DNA of 64,000 nucleotides from Bacteroidales bacterium (GCA_009774765.1 VSOK01000002.1:34907-98906); one strand, 5' to 3'; shown: positions 1 through 9,309, counted from the first letter of the stretch. The notes: generated from the sequence alone by a model not told the origin. Numbers and translations are program-made.

Positions 1-1753
1 CAGTAATCGAACTGCGGATCTTCAGCGAATCATCGGTTATGACCGGTATTCCGTTGTCTATAAGAAAAGAGGCTATGGAACCGCCTGAACTGTTATTGCG
101 TACAAGCACCGCTATGTCACCGTAGCCAGCACCTTTCTCCCTTACCCTGAGGATGCTTTCCAGAACCATATCAGCTTCATTTTCCTTAGGGCAGAAAGTC
201 AGGTGCACACTTCCCTTCTCACTTCCTCCGGACGCCACATTCTGGACGACATCACCATATATTTCAGATATGGATATATTCCTTCCGCTCCGGCCCGGAA
301 CCGCCGAATCCAAGACAGCGGCCGCCTCAGGGAAAAACGCATTGTTGAATTCGACTATATTTCCGAGACTGCGGTAGTTAGTCTGCAGCTTGTCAACCCT
401 GACATCAGAAAGTTCCTTCTGCAGACCGGAATCTAGCAGTCCCCAATCCGATCCTCTCCAACGGTATATGCTCTGCTTGACATCACCGACTATCAGATTG
501 TCAAATCCTTGGGAATCACTGTTCTGTACAAGAGGCCTGAAATTCTCCCATTGAATCTTCGATGTATCCTGAAACTCGTCAAGAAGGAAATGTTCAAACC
601 TTACGCCGAGCTTTTCATATATGAAAGGCGCATCGGAACCGTCGATTATACCTTTAAGAATGGCGTTGGAATCATCCAGACAAAGCACATTCTTCTCTTT
701 CATCAGTTCGCTGAAGGTCCTGTCCAGCTCTCCGGCCACACCAAGTCCGTACAGCTGCCCGTCGATTATCTTGGCTGTGGAATACACGGAATACTCCATT
801 CCGAAAAGATTGCAGAAATCATTCAGAGGAGCTTCGATAAGAGGATATACGAGCGGAAGGTATTTCTTGGAGGATGCCTTTGAAAACCATTTTTCATGAT
901 CGGAGGCGTTGGCCATGAATGATGCAGTCGGAACCGGGATGCTGTCACCCGGCTTCAGATCAACATAGTCATACAGCCGGTTCATAAAATGCCGGCTGGT
1001 ATCAGCAGGAGACACTCCCTCAGCAGTCATCAGGGAAATGACCCTGCCCGCACACCCGGATACCATAGAGGTATAGTCACTTATTATCCGGCGGCAGCTC
1101 GTCCTTATCCGGGAAAGATTTTCTTTGGAGTATGCCTGGAATTCATCTATGCCGAGCTCGGCTATCTTCTCCCTGTGCTCACTGGAGCGCAGCCTTTTTG
1201 CCATACTTTTGAGTGAAATGTCAAGACTGTACTTTCCGGACTGTTCAATCTGTTCCAGGACATTGTCCGTAAGCCATCCCAGCAGGCCTGTATCCTTTTC
1301 CGTGAGCGAGTCAAGAATCCTGTCCACACTCTCCGACACAAGGGAGTCCTTGTCAAGTTCGACCTGATATGAAGCGAACTGTCCTATTTCACGGGAAAAG
1401 GCCTTGAGCGTCTGCTGGAAAAACCGGTCTATAGTGCTGACGGCAAAAGCACTGTAATCGTGAAGGATGTTGCTGAGAAGGTTTTCCGATCTTCTGCGAA
1501 GGTCATCCACAGAATCAAACAGTGCAGGGACAAAGTCATTCAAGTAACCTGACCTTTCAGGAAAAGCTGACAATATGTACAGCTCTTTCAGAATCCTGCT
1601 CTTCATCTCGTCCGTGGCCTTGTTGGTAAAAGTAACGGCAAGGATATGCCTGTAGGCATACCTGTCATCTGACTTGAGAAGCAGACTGATATATGTTCTT
1701 GCAAGGTTGAATGTCTTTCCCGACCCTGCGGAAGCTTTGACTATATTGATCAT
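1..1753 (-). CDS. AddA/RecB-like UvrD-family helicase, 3' end outside window
   Basis: The reading frame is open on the minus strand from the ATG at 1753 to the window edge, so at least 584 residues are present and the C-terminus is missing. Superfamily 1 helicase motifs are visible: Walker A ASAGSGKT near residues 7-14, the TFTNKAT motif near 45, Walker B LLDEFQDTS near 386, the VGDVKQSIYRWRG motif near 418 and NYRS shortly after. This is the UvrD/RecB fold used for ATP-driven unwinding in double-strand break repair. The start lies 12 bases after the stop of the PD-(D/E)XK nuclease gene upstream, which is the usual AddB-AddA arrangement and suggests one operon. Whether a C-terminal nuclease domain is present, as in true AddA, cannot be seen. 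The helicase assignment is secure; the AddA label is inference from the neighbour. Confidence 0.9.
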   Translation of the reverse strand, partial: MINIVKASAGSGKTFNLARTYISLLLKSDDRYAYRHILAVTFTNKATDEMKSRILKELYILSAFPERSGYLNDFVPALFDSVDDLRRRSENLLSNILHDYSAFAVSTIDRFFQQTLKAFSREIGQFASYQVELDKDSLVSESVDRILDSLTEKDTGLLGWLTDNVLEQIEQSGKYSLDISLKSMAKRLRSSEHREKIAELGIDEFQAYSKENLSRIRTSCRRIISDYTSMVSGCAGRVISLMTAEGVSPADTSRHFMNRLYDYVDLKPGDSIPVPTASFMANASDHEKWFSKASSKKYLPLVYPLIEAPLNDFCNLFGMEYSVYSTAKIIDGQLYGLGVAGELDRTFSELMKEKNVLCLDDSNAILKGIIDGSDAPFIYEKLGVRFEHFLLDEFQDTSKIQWENFRPLVQNSDSQGFDNLIVGDVKQSIYRWRGSDWGLLDSGLQKELSDVRVDKLQTNYRSLGNIVEFNNAFFPEAAAVLDSAVPGRSGRNISISEIYGDVVQNVASGGSEKGSVHLTFCPKENEADMVLESILRVREKGAGYGDIAVLVRNNSSGGSIASFLIDNGIPVITDDSLKIRSSIT

Positions 1754-1765
1754 AAAATCCTCCTT

Positions 1766-4756
1766 TTATCTCCCACAAATCATTCTGAAATCACAATATT
1801 CACATTTTGTCCTGTCCTCAGTCAGCTCAAACGGGACAGAAATGTCGGAAATCTCACCCAGCAGCAGAGCAAGCCTTTCAGATACGGTATCATAGAATTT
1901 CCTGTTCTCCGGTACTGTTGCAGGAATCTCCGAGAACAGACCGGACATAGAATATACACAATTCAGGAGCTGATGCCCCTCAGAAATCCTGTTCTGATGA
2001 AGAAGCATATCATATATATAGAACTGGAACGCTATCTTCGGGCGGTCCTTGACGTCCTTTCCGAATATCGCCTCCGCAATCTCCTCTGCATTGTCATCGG
2101 TTATCTCACCCGACTCAGTCTCCAGCACCTTTCCTGTCTTGTAGTCCACCACCCTGAGCGTACCGTCCGCAAAGCTGTCGAGCCTGTCTATGTATCCGAC
2201 AAATTCGTGGCCGCAGAAAGTCCCTGAAAGAGGAAGCTCCAGGCCTTTGATTTCAAACCAGTCTCTTCCGGAACGTTCTATCTGTTCAAGGTCTCTCCTG
2301 AGAGTTCTCATCACATATTTTACGATGACATCCGCCACCACTATATCGCGTCCGGAGATCTCCATTGTACTCAACTCGGCGCACATCAGAGACTTGACTT
2401 TGTTTTTGATATCCTTCTCCCTTTTCAGCCAGCTTTCTATATATTTCACGTCAACTCTCGGCAAAGGGCTGTATCTGTCTTTTTCACAATCAGTCTTGTC
2501 CATCATCCCGGAAGCGGCCATAGCCTCCTCACCGCAATACAGTGCCCACATAGTATCGTGATAGACATTTCCGAGCATTCCGGCATCAATGGATTCCGAC
2601 ACTTCATTTTCCGGTCTCAAACCCTTGACGGTATAGTAGTAGAACTTGGCAGGGCACACAAGATAGTTCTGTACGGCTGTCGCGGACAGGCGGGCTCCGG
2701 ATATCCTCCTTATATCCTCTTCCGTCTTCTCAATCCTGTCACTGCCAGACGAACCGGCAAGTTCGGCCTTTGCCACATACCTTTTCAGAGGCAATCTGAA
2801 ATGATACTGGAGCTGCTTTATGTAACGGCTCTCCTCTCCGGATTTGAGCCCCTCAGTCCTTGAGTCGTAAATCATCCACACATTCTCCGCGCGGGCTATC
2901 ATCCTGTAGAAATAATACGCCCATACAGCATCCTGATACTCGTATGTAGGCATTCCGAATCCCCTCCTGAGCTCAGGAGGGACAAAGGATGAACTTACGT
3001 TCCTTTTAGGAAAGACCCCTTCATTGGATGACATTATTATCATATTCCTGAAATCAAGGGCACGCGTCTCAAGAGGTCCCATTATCTGCAGTCCTTTGAG
3101 GGGCTCTCCCTCGAAAGGCACGGACACCGCTCCAAGCAACTGTGACAGAAGACGTATGTAGGTCACAGGCAGGACTTCAAGCCCGACCTGACGCAGCATA
3201 TTCACACTGCGGTAATATTCCTTGGCAAATTCCATCTCGACGGCCATATCGCAGTCCTCCTTCAATCCGGGAGCTACACCGCTCAGCACACCTGCCTGAT
3301 AACCGGCAAAACGGTCTATCTGGATACGGTCAGCCGATTTGGGGTCCTCTATGACAGGTTCGAACAGAAGCCGCAGAAGCGGAGTGCAAGACAGATCCGA
3401 CTGCGGTATATAATATTTTGCCTCGCGCTTTATACGCGATACGGCCTCAAGAGTGTCGCTGTCAGCCACTTTTCTGAAAATGCTGTTGGAAAACACAGAC
3501 CAGACCTGCTTGTGGTAGAACATCCACACGTCTCCCCTTCTGACCGTATGAAGCTGCACAGCGGAGAGATCGGACATGAGCGCATAGAAGTCACTTCCGG
3601 TCATAGGATAGCCCATCGTGACATTGATGTCCATAATCTCCGGAGGTATGGAATTCAGAAGCGGCATAAGCAGGGTCTCGTCGGGAAGCACCACAGCGCA
3701 GTCAATCCCGTCACGTCCCAAAGTACCGACTTTCGACATATCGCCTCCGGAAAACGTATCGGCAAGCCTTGCGAATATCTTGGGCACCATCTTGACCTGG
3801 CCGACAGAAGACGGGACGCTCACAACACGTATCTCAGGCACCTTCATCCCCTCACTGTCAAACTCCATACTCTGCGGAAACTCCTTCACATTTTCCGACA
3901 TGAAGAAGGATGAACGGTTGCGGACATCACGTATCATATCTCCGGAATAATCCCAGCAGAAATCCGCGATGCCGGCATTCCTCATCTTTCGCATAAGCGT
4001 CTTCTCACATTCGTTCAGCGCGTTAAGCCCCACAAACACATATCTGGAACTATGCGGGAATATCCTTTCCAGTATCACCCCGACCGGTTCCGAAGCAATA
4101 CGTTCGGCCAGTCTCCTGTATACCATACCTTCATACGCAAGACCTTTCTGCGAAAGCAGGCTGTTGTAGTCGCGGTACAGCGGATACAGCATATTCCATA
4201 TCTGAAGAAAACGCTCCTTGACATTGGGGTTGTCCGAACCTATATCGACCGTAAGGCGTCCGCTCAGGTCATTGAAATGGCTTACAAAGCTCCTGATGGC
4301 ATTCCTCTGTGTTTCACTCAGATAAGAATAGGTATCCTGAAGCTTTCTGAAATCAGTCACATTGGTGAACAGCTGTTCAGGAGAGACAAGATATTTGTCC
4401 GTATCATTGAAATCAGAGAGTATCACGTCACCCCAGAAGACAAATTCATCAAGAGATTCTGCCTTGGCATTCAATTTCCTGTAGCAGTCATACAGATTCA
4501 GCAGCAGAGTCACCCTGTCTGTCACCTCAGAGCCGTCGGCACGCAGGAAGAAATCATTGACCGTAAGCATTTCAGGAGACACCACAGGTCTTACAGGAGC
4601 ATCCGGAGAGGCCGCAGAAGATTTCCCGGCAAGACTTTCCGCAAAATATTTCCTGAAAAATGCAATTGAACGCCTGTTCGGGAAAATGAAACACAATGAA
4701 CTTACATCACTGTCATTTACGTATTTATCAGCTACCTGCTTCAAGAACGGTGTCAT
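1766..4756 (-). CDS. AddB-like PD-(D/E)XK nuclease/helicase-fold protein
   Basis: This 996-residue protein resembles the AddB partner of AddAB-type DNA end-processing enzymes. The N-terminus has the FIFPNRR segment typical of the inactivated helicase fold. The C-terminal third has a RecB-family nuclease core: GYIDRLDS followed by VVDYKTGK, then QFYIYDML. A CEYCDFRMIC motif (C-x2-C-x5-C) at the extreme C-terminus together with an earlier YLVCPAKFYYY cysteine matches the iron-sulfur staple of AddB nucleases. I chose the ATG at 4756 (MTPFLKQVADKY) rather than an upstream in-frame start at 4828, because a promoter is found at 4826-4855 and transcription would begin downstream of 4828. The helicase gene follows after 12 bases. 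It probably acts with that gene in recombinational repair in the cytoplasm. Confidence 0.88.
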   Translation of the reverse strand: MTPFLKQVADKYVNDSDVSSLCFIFPNRRSIAFFRKYFAESLAGKSSAASPDAPVRPVVSPEMLTVNDFFLRADGSEVTDRVTLLLNLYDCYRKLNAKAESLDEFVFWGDVILSDFNDTDKYLVSPEQLFTNVTDFRKLQDTYSYLSETQRNAIRSFVSHFNDLSGRLTVDIGSDNPNVKERFLQIWNMLYPLYRDYNSLLSQKGLAYEGMVYRRLAERIASEPVGVILERIFPHSSRYVFVGLNALNECEKTLMRKMRNAGIADFCWDYSGDMIRDVRNRSSFFMSENVKEFPQSMEFDSEGMKVPEIRVVSVPSSVGQVKMVPKIFARLADTFSGGDMSKVGTLGRDGIDCAVVLPDETLLMPLLNSIPPEIMDINVTMGYPMTGSDFYALMSDLSAVQLHTVRRGDVWMFYHKQVWSVFSNSIFRKVADSDTLEAVSRIKREAKYYIPQSDLSCTPLLRLLFEPVIEDPKSADRIQIDRFAGYQAGVLSGVAPGLKEDCDMAVEMEFAKEYYRSVNMLRQVGLEVLPVTYIRLLSQLLGAVSVPFEGEPLKGLQIMGPLETRALDFRNMIIMSSNEGVFPKRNVSSSFVPPELRRGFGMPTYEYQDAVWAYYFYRMIARAENVWMIYDSRTEGLKSGEESRYIKQLQYHFRLPLKRYVAKAELAGSSGSDRIEKTEEDIRRISGARLSATAVQNYLVCPAKFYYYTVKGLRPENEVSESIDAGMLGNVYHDTMWALYCGEEAMAASGMMDKTDCEKDRYSPLPRVDVKYIESWLKREKDIKNKVKSLMCAELSTMEISGRDIVVADVIVKYVMRTLRRDLEQIERSGRDWFEIKGLELPLSGTFCGHEFVGYIDRLDSFADGTLRVVDYKTGKVLETESGEITDDNAEEIAEAIFGKDVKDRPKIAFQFYIYDMLLHQNRISEGHQLLNCVYSMSGLFSEIPATVPENRKFYDTVSERLALLLGEISDISVPFELTEDRTKCEYCDFRMICGR

Positions 4757-4825
4757 AACACTATAATTTTTCTGCAAAAATAAGACACGGTTGTGCCAAA
4801 CCACGGCCCATAAGCCATATATCTG

Positions 4826-4855
4826 CAAATTTAATCAAATATATGTCAGGACAAA
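4826..4855 (-). promoter_or_regulatory. Bacteroidetes-type promoter of the AddB-like gene
   Basis: On the minus strand a TTTG (4852-4855) is followed after 18 bases by TAAATTTG (4826-4833), matching the TTTG / TAnnTTTG consensus. The predicted transcript starts about 65 bases before the ATG at 4756. Confidence 0.6.
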
Positions 4856-4880
4856 TAAATAAAAAAGGGTCAGTTTTTCA

Positions 4881-4930
4881 AAGAAAAAAACGATAGAGGG
4901 TGGTCCCAAATTAAATTCGGGACCACCCTC
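4881..4930 (-). terminator. Terminator of the rubrerythrin gene
   Basis: A perfect 12-bp stem (4896-4907 with 4919-4930, arm GAGGGTGGTCCC) with an 11-base loop lies just after the rubrerythrin stop. On the minus strand it is followed by a run of T residues. Confidence 0.9.
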
Positions 4931-4949
4931 TTCATATCATCAGGCAAGA

Positions 4950-5504
4950 CTATTTCTTGAAATAACGGTTGAAAAGTCCCTGGAAACCTGCTCCGTGACG
5001 TGCCTCATCCTTGCACATCTCGTGTACAGTATCGTGGATTGCGTCAAGGTTTGCAGCCTTTGCAAGTTTTGCGATACGGAGCTTGTCCTCACAAGCGCCC
5101 TGCTCAGCAAGCATCCTCTTCTCGACATTGGTCTTCGTATCCCATACGCACTCACCGAGAAGCTCTGCGAATCTTGCTGCATGGTCAGCCTCCTCAAAAG
5201 CATATCTCTTGAAAGCCTCGGCAATTTCAGGATATCCTTCCCTGTCAGCCTGACGGCTCATAGCAAGGTACATACCTACTTCACCGCACTCTCCGTTGAA
5301 ATGGTCCCTGAGTCCCTGGAGAATCTCCTCGCTTACACCTTTTGCTACACCGATCCTGTGCTCGTCAGCCCAGGAAAGATCACCCTCGGTCTCTTTGATT
5401 TCCTCGAATTTCTCAGGTCCGACACCGCACACAGGACATTTTTCAGGAGCAGAAGCACCTTCGTGGATATGTCCGCAAACCATACATCTGAATTTTTTGT
5501 TCAT
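4950..5504 (-). CDS. rbr: Rubrerythrin with N-terminal rubredoxin domain
   Basis: A 184-residue non-heme iron protein that reduces hydrogen peroxide in anaerobes, acting in the cytoplasm. The order of domains is reversed from classical rubrerythrin: the rubredoxin-like knuckle pair (CMVCG near residue 6, then CPVCG near 21) comes first and the ferritin-like four-helix domain second. Two metal-ligand helices are visible, EEADHAARFAELLGE and DEARHGAGFQ, each with the E-x-x-H signature. The ATG at 5504 (MNKKFRCMVCG) is chosen over an upstream in-frame start because the promoter at 5565-5595 leaves a 60-base leader and the family begins at the first knuckle. It stands alone, with its own promoter and terminator, divergent from the metalloprotease operon. 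No OxyR or PerR site was recognised. Confidence 0.95.
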   Translation of the reverse strand: MNKKFRCMVCGHIHEGASAPEKCPVCGVGPEKFEEIKETEGDLSWADEHRIGVAKGVSEEILQGLRDHFNGECGEVGMYLAMSRQADREGYPEIAEAFKRYAFEEADHAARFAELLGECVWDTKTNVEKRMLAEQGACEDKLRIAKLAKAANLDAIHDTVHEMCKDEARHGAGFQGLFNRYFKK

Positions 5505-5564
5505 AGTGTATATCAATTCTAAAATTGTTGTCTTAAATTTGAATAATTCTAAATTATCCGGATG

Positions 5565-5595
5565 CAAATATAAGCGAATTATTCTATTCCGCAAA
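5565..5595 (-). promoter_or_regulatory. Consensus promoter of the rubrerythrin gene
   Basis: On the minus strand TTTG (5592-5595), a 19-base spacer, then TATATTTG (5565-5572). This is an exact match to TTTG-N19-TAnnTTTG and predicts strong expression under the primary sigma factor. Confidence 0.85.
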
Positions 5596-5613
5596 CTATT
5601 TACGGAATAATAT

Positions 5614-5644
5614 TTTGGCATAATATCATAAATTTCTATTTTTG
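5614..5644 (+). promoter_or_regulatory. Consensus promoter of the metalloprotease operon
   Basis: TTTG (5614-5617), a 19-base spacer, then TATTTTTG (5637-5644), an exact consensus match. It lies 18 bases from the divergent rubrerythrin promoter and 45 bases before the ATG at 5690. Confidence 0.85.
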
Positions 5645-5689
5645 CAGCCTTTTTTCAAAAAAGCAATTATCAATTATAAAAGACAGACG

Positions 5690-7759
5690 ATGAAAAGACG
5701 CTTTTCCACTTGCCTGTTGATATTGACAGGCATTATGCAGCTGCCGGTCAGCTGCCAGATCGATGAAACTCCGAAACAGGACGGCGGAAGCGATATGAAA
5801 AATGAGCTTCCTGTCACACTCTCCGAATCGGACTATAATTCAGAAAACACATATTACCTGCTGAACGACAATGAATCTCCGGATGTCTTCTTCGACCCGA
5901 ACCAGAGGAGTTTCTACGTAAACCAGCCGCTTCAGATTTCAATTGACGATGACCATAATTTTCTTCTCCGTTTCTACAGCCCGAGGGCACTGAGGAATGT
6001 TACCGTATGGGCAACCATAGACGGCTACGGAGAAGATTTCAAGCTTATACACCTTGACAAGGTGCAGCCTTTCCAGCAGCTTTCCATACATATACCTTTC
6101 GGGAGCGAAGACCTGACGGCATATACCAGAAGCGGCAAAAAGATAAAGATTATGGCAAACCCGTATCTGACAAAGGAAAACCTGACATTCAGCGTAGAGA
6201 GCGATGATCCATACTGGAAAACGCTCCAGTCCATCCGCTGCAGATGGCGCATTTCATTCGCCAGATACAACGGAGGATACTGGAATTACAAGATGAAAGC
6301 CTCACATACACGGGAAGCGGTGGCAATAGCACTGAATATGAGCTATATGTACTCATCATCAAAATTCGAATCTGCACTGCATAAATTCGGTCCTCTCCAC
6401 AGCAACAACTCAAAGAACGAGATAGACAAGGAAGTACTGATCCAGAAAGCACTCAACCATAGTGGCCTGGTTTTCGGATATACCACAGGAGTAATGGGTC
6501 TTGGAGGAGGAACCACATACGGTCTGCACGAATCCTGCTACCTCGAGCATTATGCGGACGACAGGGACATAACGGATACGATTTTCCACGAATTCGCACA
6601 TTGCCTCGGCTACGGCCATGAGGGCAATATGACATACGAACAGACGGGCCCGGGATGGGTTACCCTTTGCGGCAATATGTACCGCCAGCTGTCTCTTGAC
6701 AAAGAGCTTCCTGTCTATTCACGCCGTTTCCAGCATACAAGGTGGAGCAGGAACAGATATTTTGATGACATACATGTTGCATCAAAACATATAATTGAGG
6801 ATCCCGAGCTTGATGCCATCGACGGAGGCCTGTCACCTGTGCACGGAGAGAATGACAATGGAGGCAACGACAAGAAGCCTGTATCGTTCAAGCTGGACTT
6901 CTCGGATATACAGGATGCATCGGCGGCGTCTTTCAGACCCAAAGACGTATATGTATACGGAGACACCCTTTATGTCGTAAATGATGCAGACAACAGCTAC
7001 AGCCTTGAAATATTCAATATAGCGTCAGACGGTAAAAAACATATCGGAAGCATCAGGGAATGGACGAACGGCGAGACTGTAGAAAGATTCAGCGGACGCC
7101 CCAACGGTGTGGTGCGGGCAAACGGGAAGATATATGTGACACACGAGGGCAGCAGGACTGAAATTTTTGATGCGGATGACCACCGGTTCATCACCTGCAT
7201 AGGTACAGGAAGCTGGGGAACCGGTTCTTCCCAGACAGTCCACGCGTTCAACGTCACCGTCTGGAAGGGAGTAGTGTTCATACGTGACAAAAGGTATGTC
7301 AATGTAGTTGAAGAGAAATCACTGCAGCAGGGCACACTTCCACTTATATATACCCGTACAGGAAATCTCGGTGAGACTGCCGGAACATACGGAATGGCCT
7401 TTGACGAAAAAACCGGACTGCTCTATTCAATCCATCCGTCAAGGAGAATAGACATTTTCGATCCTTCCGATATCCGTGAAGGAGCGGCTTTCGCCAAAAA
7501 AGGACAGCTGGCCTACAAGAACGGGCCTTATGCGGTGGACTTCCACGAGGGAAGGATGTTCGTCAGCTCCAACGGCAATGAGAAATTCTGTGAAGCCGAT
7601 CCTGAGACAGGAGACATAATAAAGGACTTCACCGTCATAGGAGACATAACACTGCAGGCTCCAGGCAAATTCTGCATACGCCGCAACACCCTGTTCATCA
7701 CGGACCGGACAGCAGAAGGGACCTGTGTCTATGCCATCCCTATGAGTGAAATACAATAA
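5690..7759 (+). CDS. Metzincin-like zinc metalloprotease lipoprotein with C-terminal propeller-like domain
   Basis: A 689-residue predicted surface or periplasmic lipoprotein; the signal peptide ends in a lipobox (LPVSC, Cys22). Residues 300-310 read HEFAHCLGYGH, the HExxHxxGxxH zinc-binding signature of metzincins, with His300, His304 and His310 as ligands and Glu301 as catalytic base. From about residue 410 the protein changes into repeated beta strands (VYGDTLYVVND, VRANGKIYVTHEG, VWKGVVFIRDK, FHEGRMFVSSN) like a six- or seven-bladed propeller. The start at 5690 is preferred to an upstream in-frame codon because it begins the lipoprotein signal and lies downstream of the promoter. The next gene, 25 bases on, is a lipoprotein homologous to this C-terminal domain. 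The substrate is unknown; a host or dietary protein is a guess. Confidence 0.85.
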   Translation: MKRRFSTCLLILTGIMQLPVSCQIDETPKQDGGSDMKNELPVTLSESDYNSENTYYLLNDNESPDVFFDPNQRSFYVNQPLQISIDDDHNFLLRFYSPRALRNVTVWATIDGYGEDFKLIHLDKVQPFQQLSIHIPFGSEDLTAYTRSGKKIKIMANPYLTKENLTFSVESDDPYWKTLQSIRCRWRISFARYNGGYWNYKMKASHTREAVAIALNMSYMYSSSKFESALHKFGPLHSNNSKNEIDKEVLIQKALNHSGLVFGYTTGVMGLGGGTTYGLHESCYLEHYADDRDITDTIFHEFAHCLGYGHEGNMTYEQTGPGWVTLCGNMYRQLSLDKELPVYSRRFQHTRWSRNRYFDDIHVASKHIIEDPELDAIDGGLSPVHGENDNGGNDKKPVSFKLDFSDIQDASAASFRPKDVYVYGDTLYVVNDADNSYSLEIFNIASDGKKHIGSIREWTNGETVERFSGRPNGVVRANGKIYVTHEGSRTEIFDADDHRFITCIGTGSWGTGSSQTVHAFNVTVWKGVVFIRDKRYVNVVEEKSLQQGTLPLIYTRTGNLGETAGTYGMAFDEKTGLLYSIHPSRRIDIFDPSDIREGAAFAKKGQLAYKNGPYAVDFHEGRMFVSSNGNEKFCEADPETGDIIKDFTVIGDITLQAPGKFCIRRNTLFITDRTAEGTCVYAIPMSEIQ

Positions 7760-7784
7760 ACGATCAAGTTAAAAAGCATATAAT

Positions 7785-8840
7785 ATGAGACTGAATATAA
7801 AAACATTAAGATACACTATCATGATGTTGTCTCTGATATCGGCAGTGCAATGCGGAGAAAAAGACTTTGACAACATGAATTCAGATTCCATACAGGATGA
7901 TTATGACAGCTACTGGTACTGGTCATACGAAGCAGGGCTTGTCATCAATGCAGAAACACTCGGAATGGAAGCCTCAGAAGACTTTGTTCCATACACTGTC
8001 GCACATGTCGGAGACTCCCTTTTTGTCGCAAATATCGGGAAACAGGGCAACAGCCTTATGATATTCAATGCAGAAAGCGGAGAAGCTGTAAACACGATAA
8101 AATCCTGGACATTCAACAATGCCGAGCTTGGTTTCACCAGCTCGATTGAAGCCATTGTCCCTGCCGGCAACCATCTGTACGTATCTGAACGGCAATCACT
8201 GATACACGTATTCGAACTTCCAGGAATGAATTATATAGCCTGCATCGGAAACGGAAACTGGAGCGGACCGGTGTTCCAGGCACAGGCAATGACAGTAAAA
8301 GACGGATTTGTCTTCGCAAGGGACAAAACGGGAGAGGTCAGCATATACAAAGAATCAGATGCGACTCCTGAGAATTACCGCAAGGTAAACAGATACAAGA
8401 AGGTTTCCGGCAACGGGAGCCTCGGGAACAATGCTTTCGCGACGCACTATATGCAACCTGATGCTGACGGAAACATAATGCTGACAGATTACGGGACCGG
8501 CCGCATACGTGTTCTTGATCCTTCCCTTGTCAATGATGAACTGGCGAACGGAACATCCATTGACATAGACGGACTGTCAATGCAACTTGAGTTCAAGCCG
8601 AAGACATTTGCCCTGTGCAGTGACAGATGGTATGCCACCGGAGACAATGACCATATAAACATATATGACTTCAAGAAAAACGAATGGGTAAAAAAGATCA
8701 AGGCAGTCAAAGGGTACTCATTCCTTCAGCCGGCAAGGATATATGCACAGAACGATTCGATATTGTGGGTTTCCGACACAAACGGATCAAAACGCGCTCT
8801 TGTGAAAGTTCTTGTCCACAAAGGTGAGATAAGGGAATAA
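7785..8840 (+). CDS. Propeller-like lipoprotein, paralogue of the preceding protease's C-terminal domain
   Basis: A 351-residue lipoprotein with signal peptide and lipobox (SAVQC, Cys23). No catalytic motif is seen. It contains short repeats of the type VGDSLFVANIG, VPAGNHLYVSERQ and VKDGFVFARDK, each a beta strand pair with a turn, as in beta-propellers. The segment CIGNGNWSGPVFQAQAMTV aligns with CIGTGSWGTGSSQTVHAFNV of the upstream metalloprotease, and the order of flanking blades is the same, so the two genes share a propeller module. It is the last gene of a two-gene operon closed by the terminator at 8864-8906. It may bind a ligand or partner for the protease; the function is not known. 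Confidence 0.75.
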   Translation: MRLNIKTLRYTIMMLSLISAVQCGEKDFDNMNSDSIQDDYDSYWYWSYEAGLVINAETLGMEASEDFVPYTVAHVGDSLFVANIGKQGNSLMIFNAESGEAVNTIKSWTFNNAELGFTSSIEAIVPAGNHLYVSERQSLIHVFELPGMNYIACIGNGNWSGPVFQAQAMTVKDGFVFARDKTGEVSIYKESDATPENYRKVNRYKKVSGNGSLGNNAFATHYMQPDADGNIMLTDYGTGRIRVLDPSLVNDELANGTSIDIDGLSMQLEFKPKTFALCSDRWYATGDNDHINIYDFKKNEWVKKIKAVKGYSFLQPARIYAQNDSILWVSDTNGSKRALVKVLVHKGEIRE

Positions 8841-8863
8841 ACGCAGTACACGACATATATGAA

Positions 8864-8906
8864 AAAGGGGCTTTACTAATAATTTTTAGTCAGCCCCTTT
8901 ATTTTG
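8864..8906 (+). terminator. Terminator of the metalloprotease operon
   Basis: A 9-bp stem AAAGGGGCT (8864-8872) with AGCCCCTTT (8892-8900), followed by ATTTTG. It lies 24 bases past the last stop codon. Confidence 0.8.
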
Positions 8907-8977
8907 TGTCATAGTTAACCAGTCTTTTACCGTGGTGTGTGTTGCTGTGCTGCTATGTCGAGTCACCCTGCAACAGG

Positions 8978-9079
8978 GGGTCTGCAATACAATGAGATTC
9001 AATAAGTTACAAAACAGTATTGTCCATATAAGACATACTGTTTTGCAATCCACTGCATATCAGTCAGTTGCAGAGACCC
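8978..9079. repeat. 102-bp palindromic element, copy A
   Basis: An imperfect palindrome with outer arms GGGTCTGCAA and TTGCAGAGACCC and inner arms AAAACAGTAT and ATACTGTTTT around a short centre containing CATATAAGAC. Two relatives of 104 bp lie at 49128-49231 and 50846-50949 in the same orientation. It is the main content of the 540-base gene-free stretch between 8841 and 9382. No transposase is attached. It could be a MITE-like element or a dispersed structured RNA or DNA site. Confidence 0.8.
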
Positions 9080-9262
9080 CCCAGTATTTAACTTACCAAG
9101 GCTTGCACTCAAATTGTTGTTCATACCAATGATTGAACTCTTGGAGACAGGTGTTGGCAGGTTTTGACAATCGCCGGTCCATCCGAACCCTGGACCGGAT
9201 GAAAAGTCGTAATAACTCCCCTGTGATTGAAAATCCGGTGACAAAGTCGAGGTCGACCACAC
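9080..9262 (-). other. Possible coding relic between palindrome A and the dnaK terminator
   Basis: This stretch holds no intact gene. One minus-strand frame reads protein-like (ending NTCLQEFNHWYEQQFECKPW and a stop about 10 bases before the palindrome) but has no plausible start before the dnaK terminator. A short inverted repeat, CCGGTCCA with TGGACCGG, lies near 9173-9197. I do not recognise a family. It may be the tail of a lost gene or chance. Confidence 0.2.
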
Positions 9263-9268
9263 CGGAAA

Positions 9269-9309
9269 ACAAAAAAATGGGACCGACTAAAGGTATCAGT
9301 CGGTCCCAT
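9269..9309 (-). terminator. Terminator of dnaK
   Basis: A perfect 12-bp stem (ATGGGACCGACT at 9277-9288 with its complement at 9298-9309). On the minus strand it is followed by seven T residues. It lies about 75 bases past the dnaK stop. Confidence 0.9.

Noticed and set aside
8999..9262. 87-codon minus-strand ORF next to dnaK
   Set aside because: It runs through palindrome A in a frame that looks unlike protein; a different frame is more protein-like but has no start.
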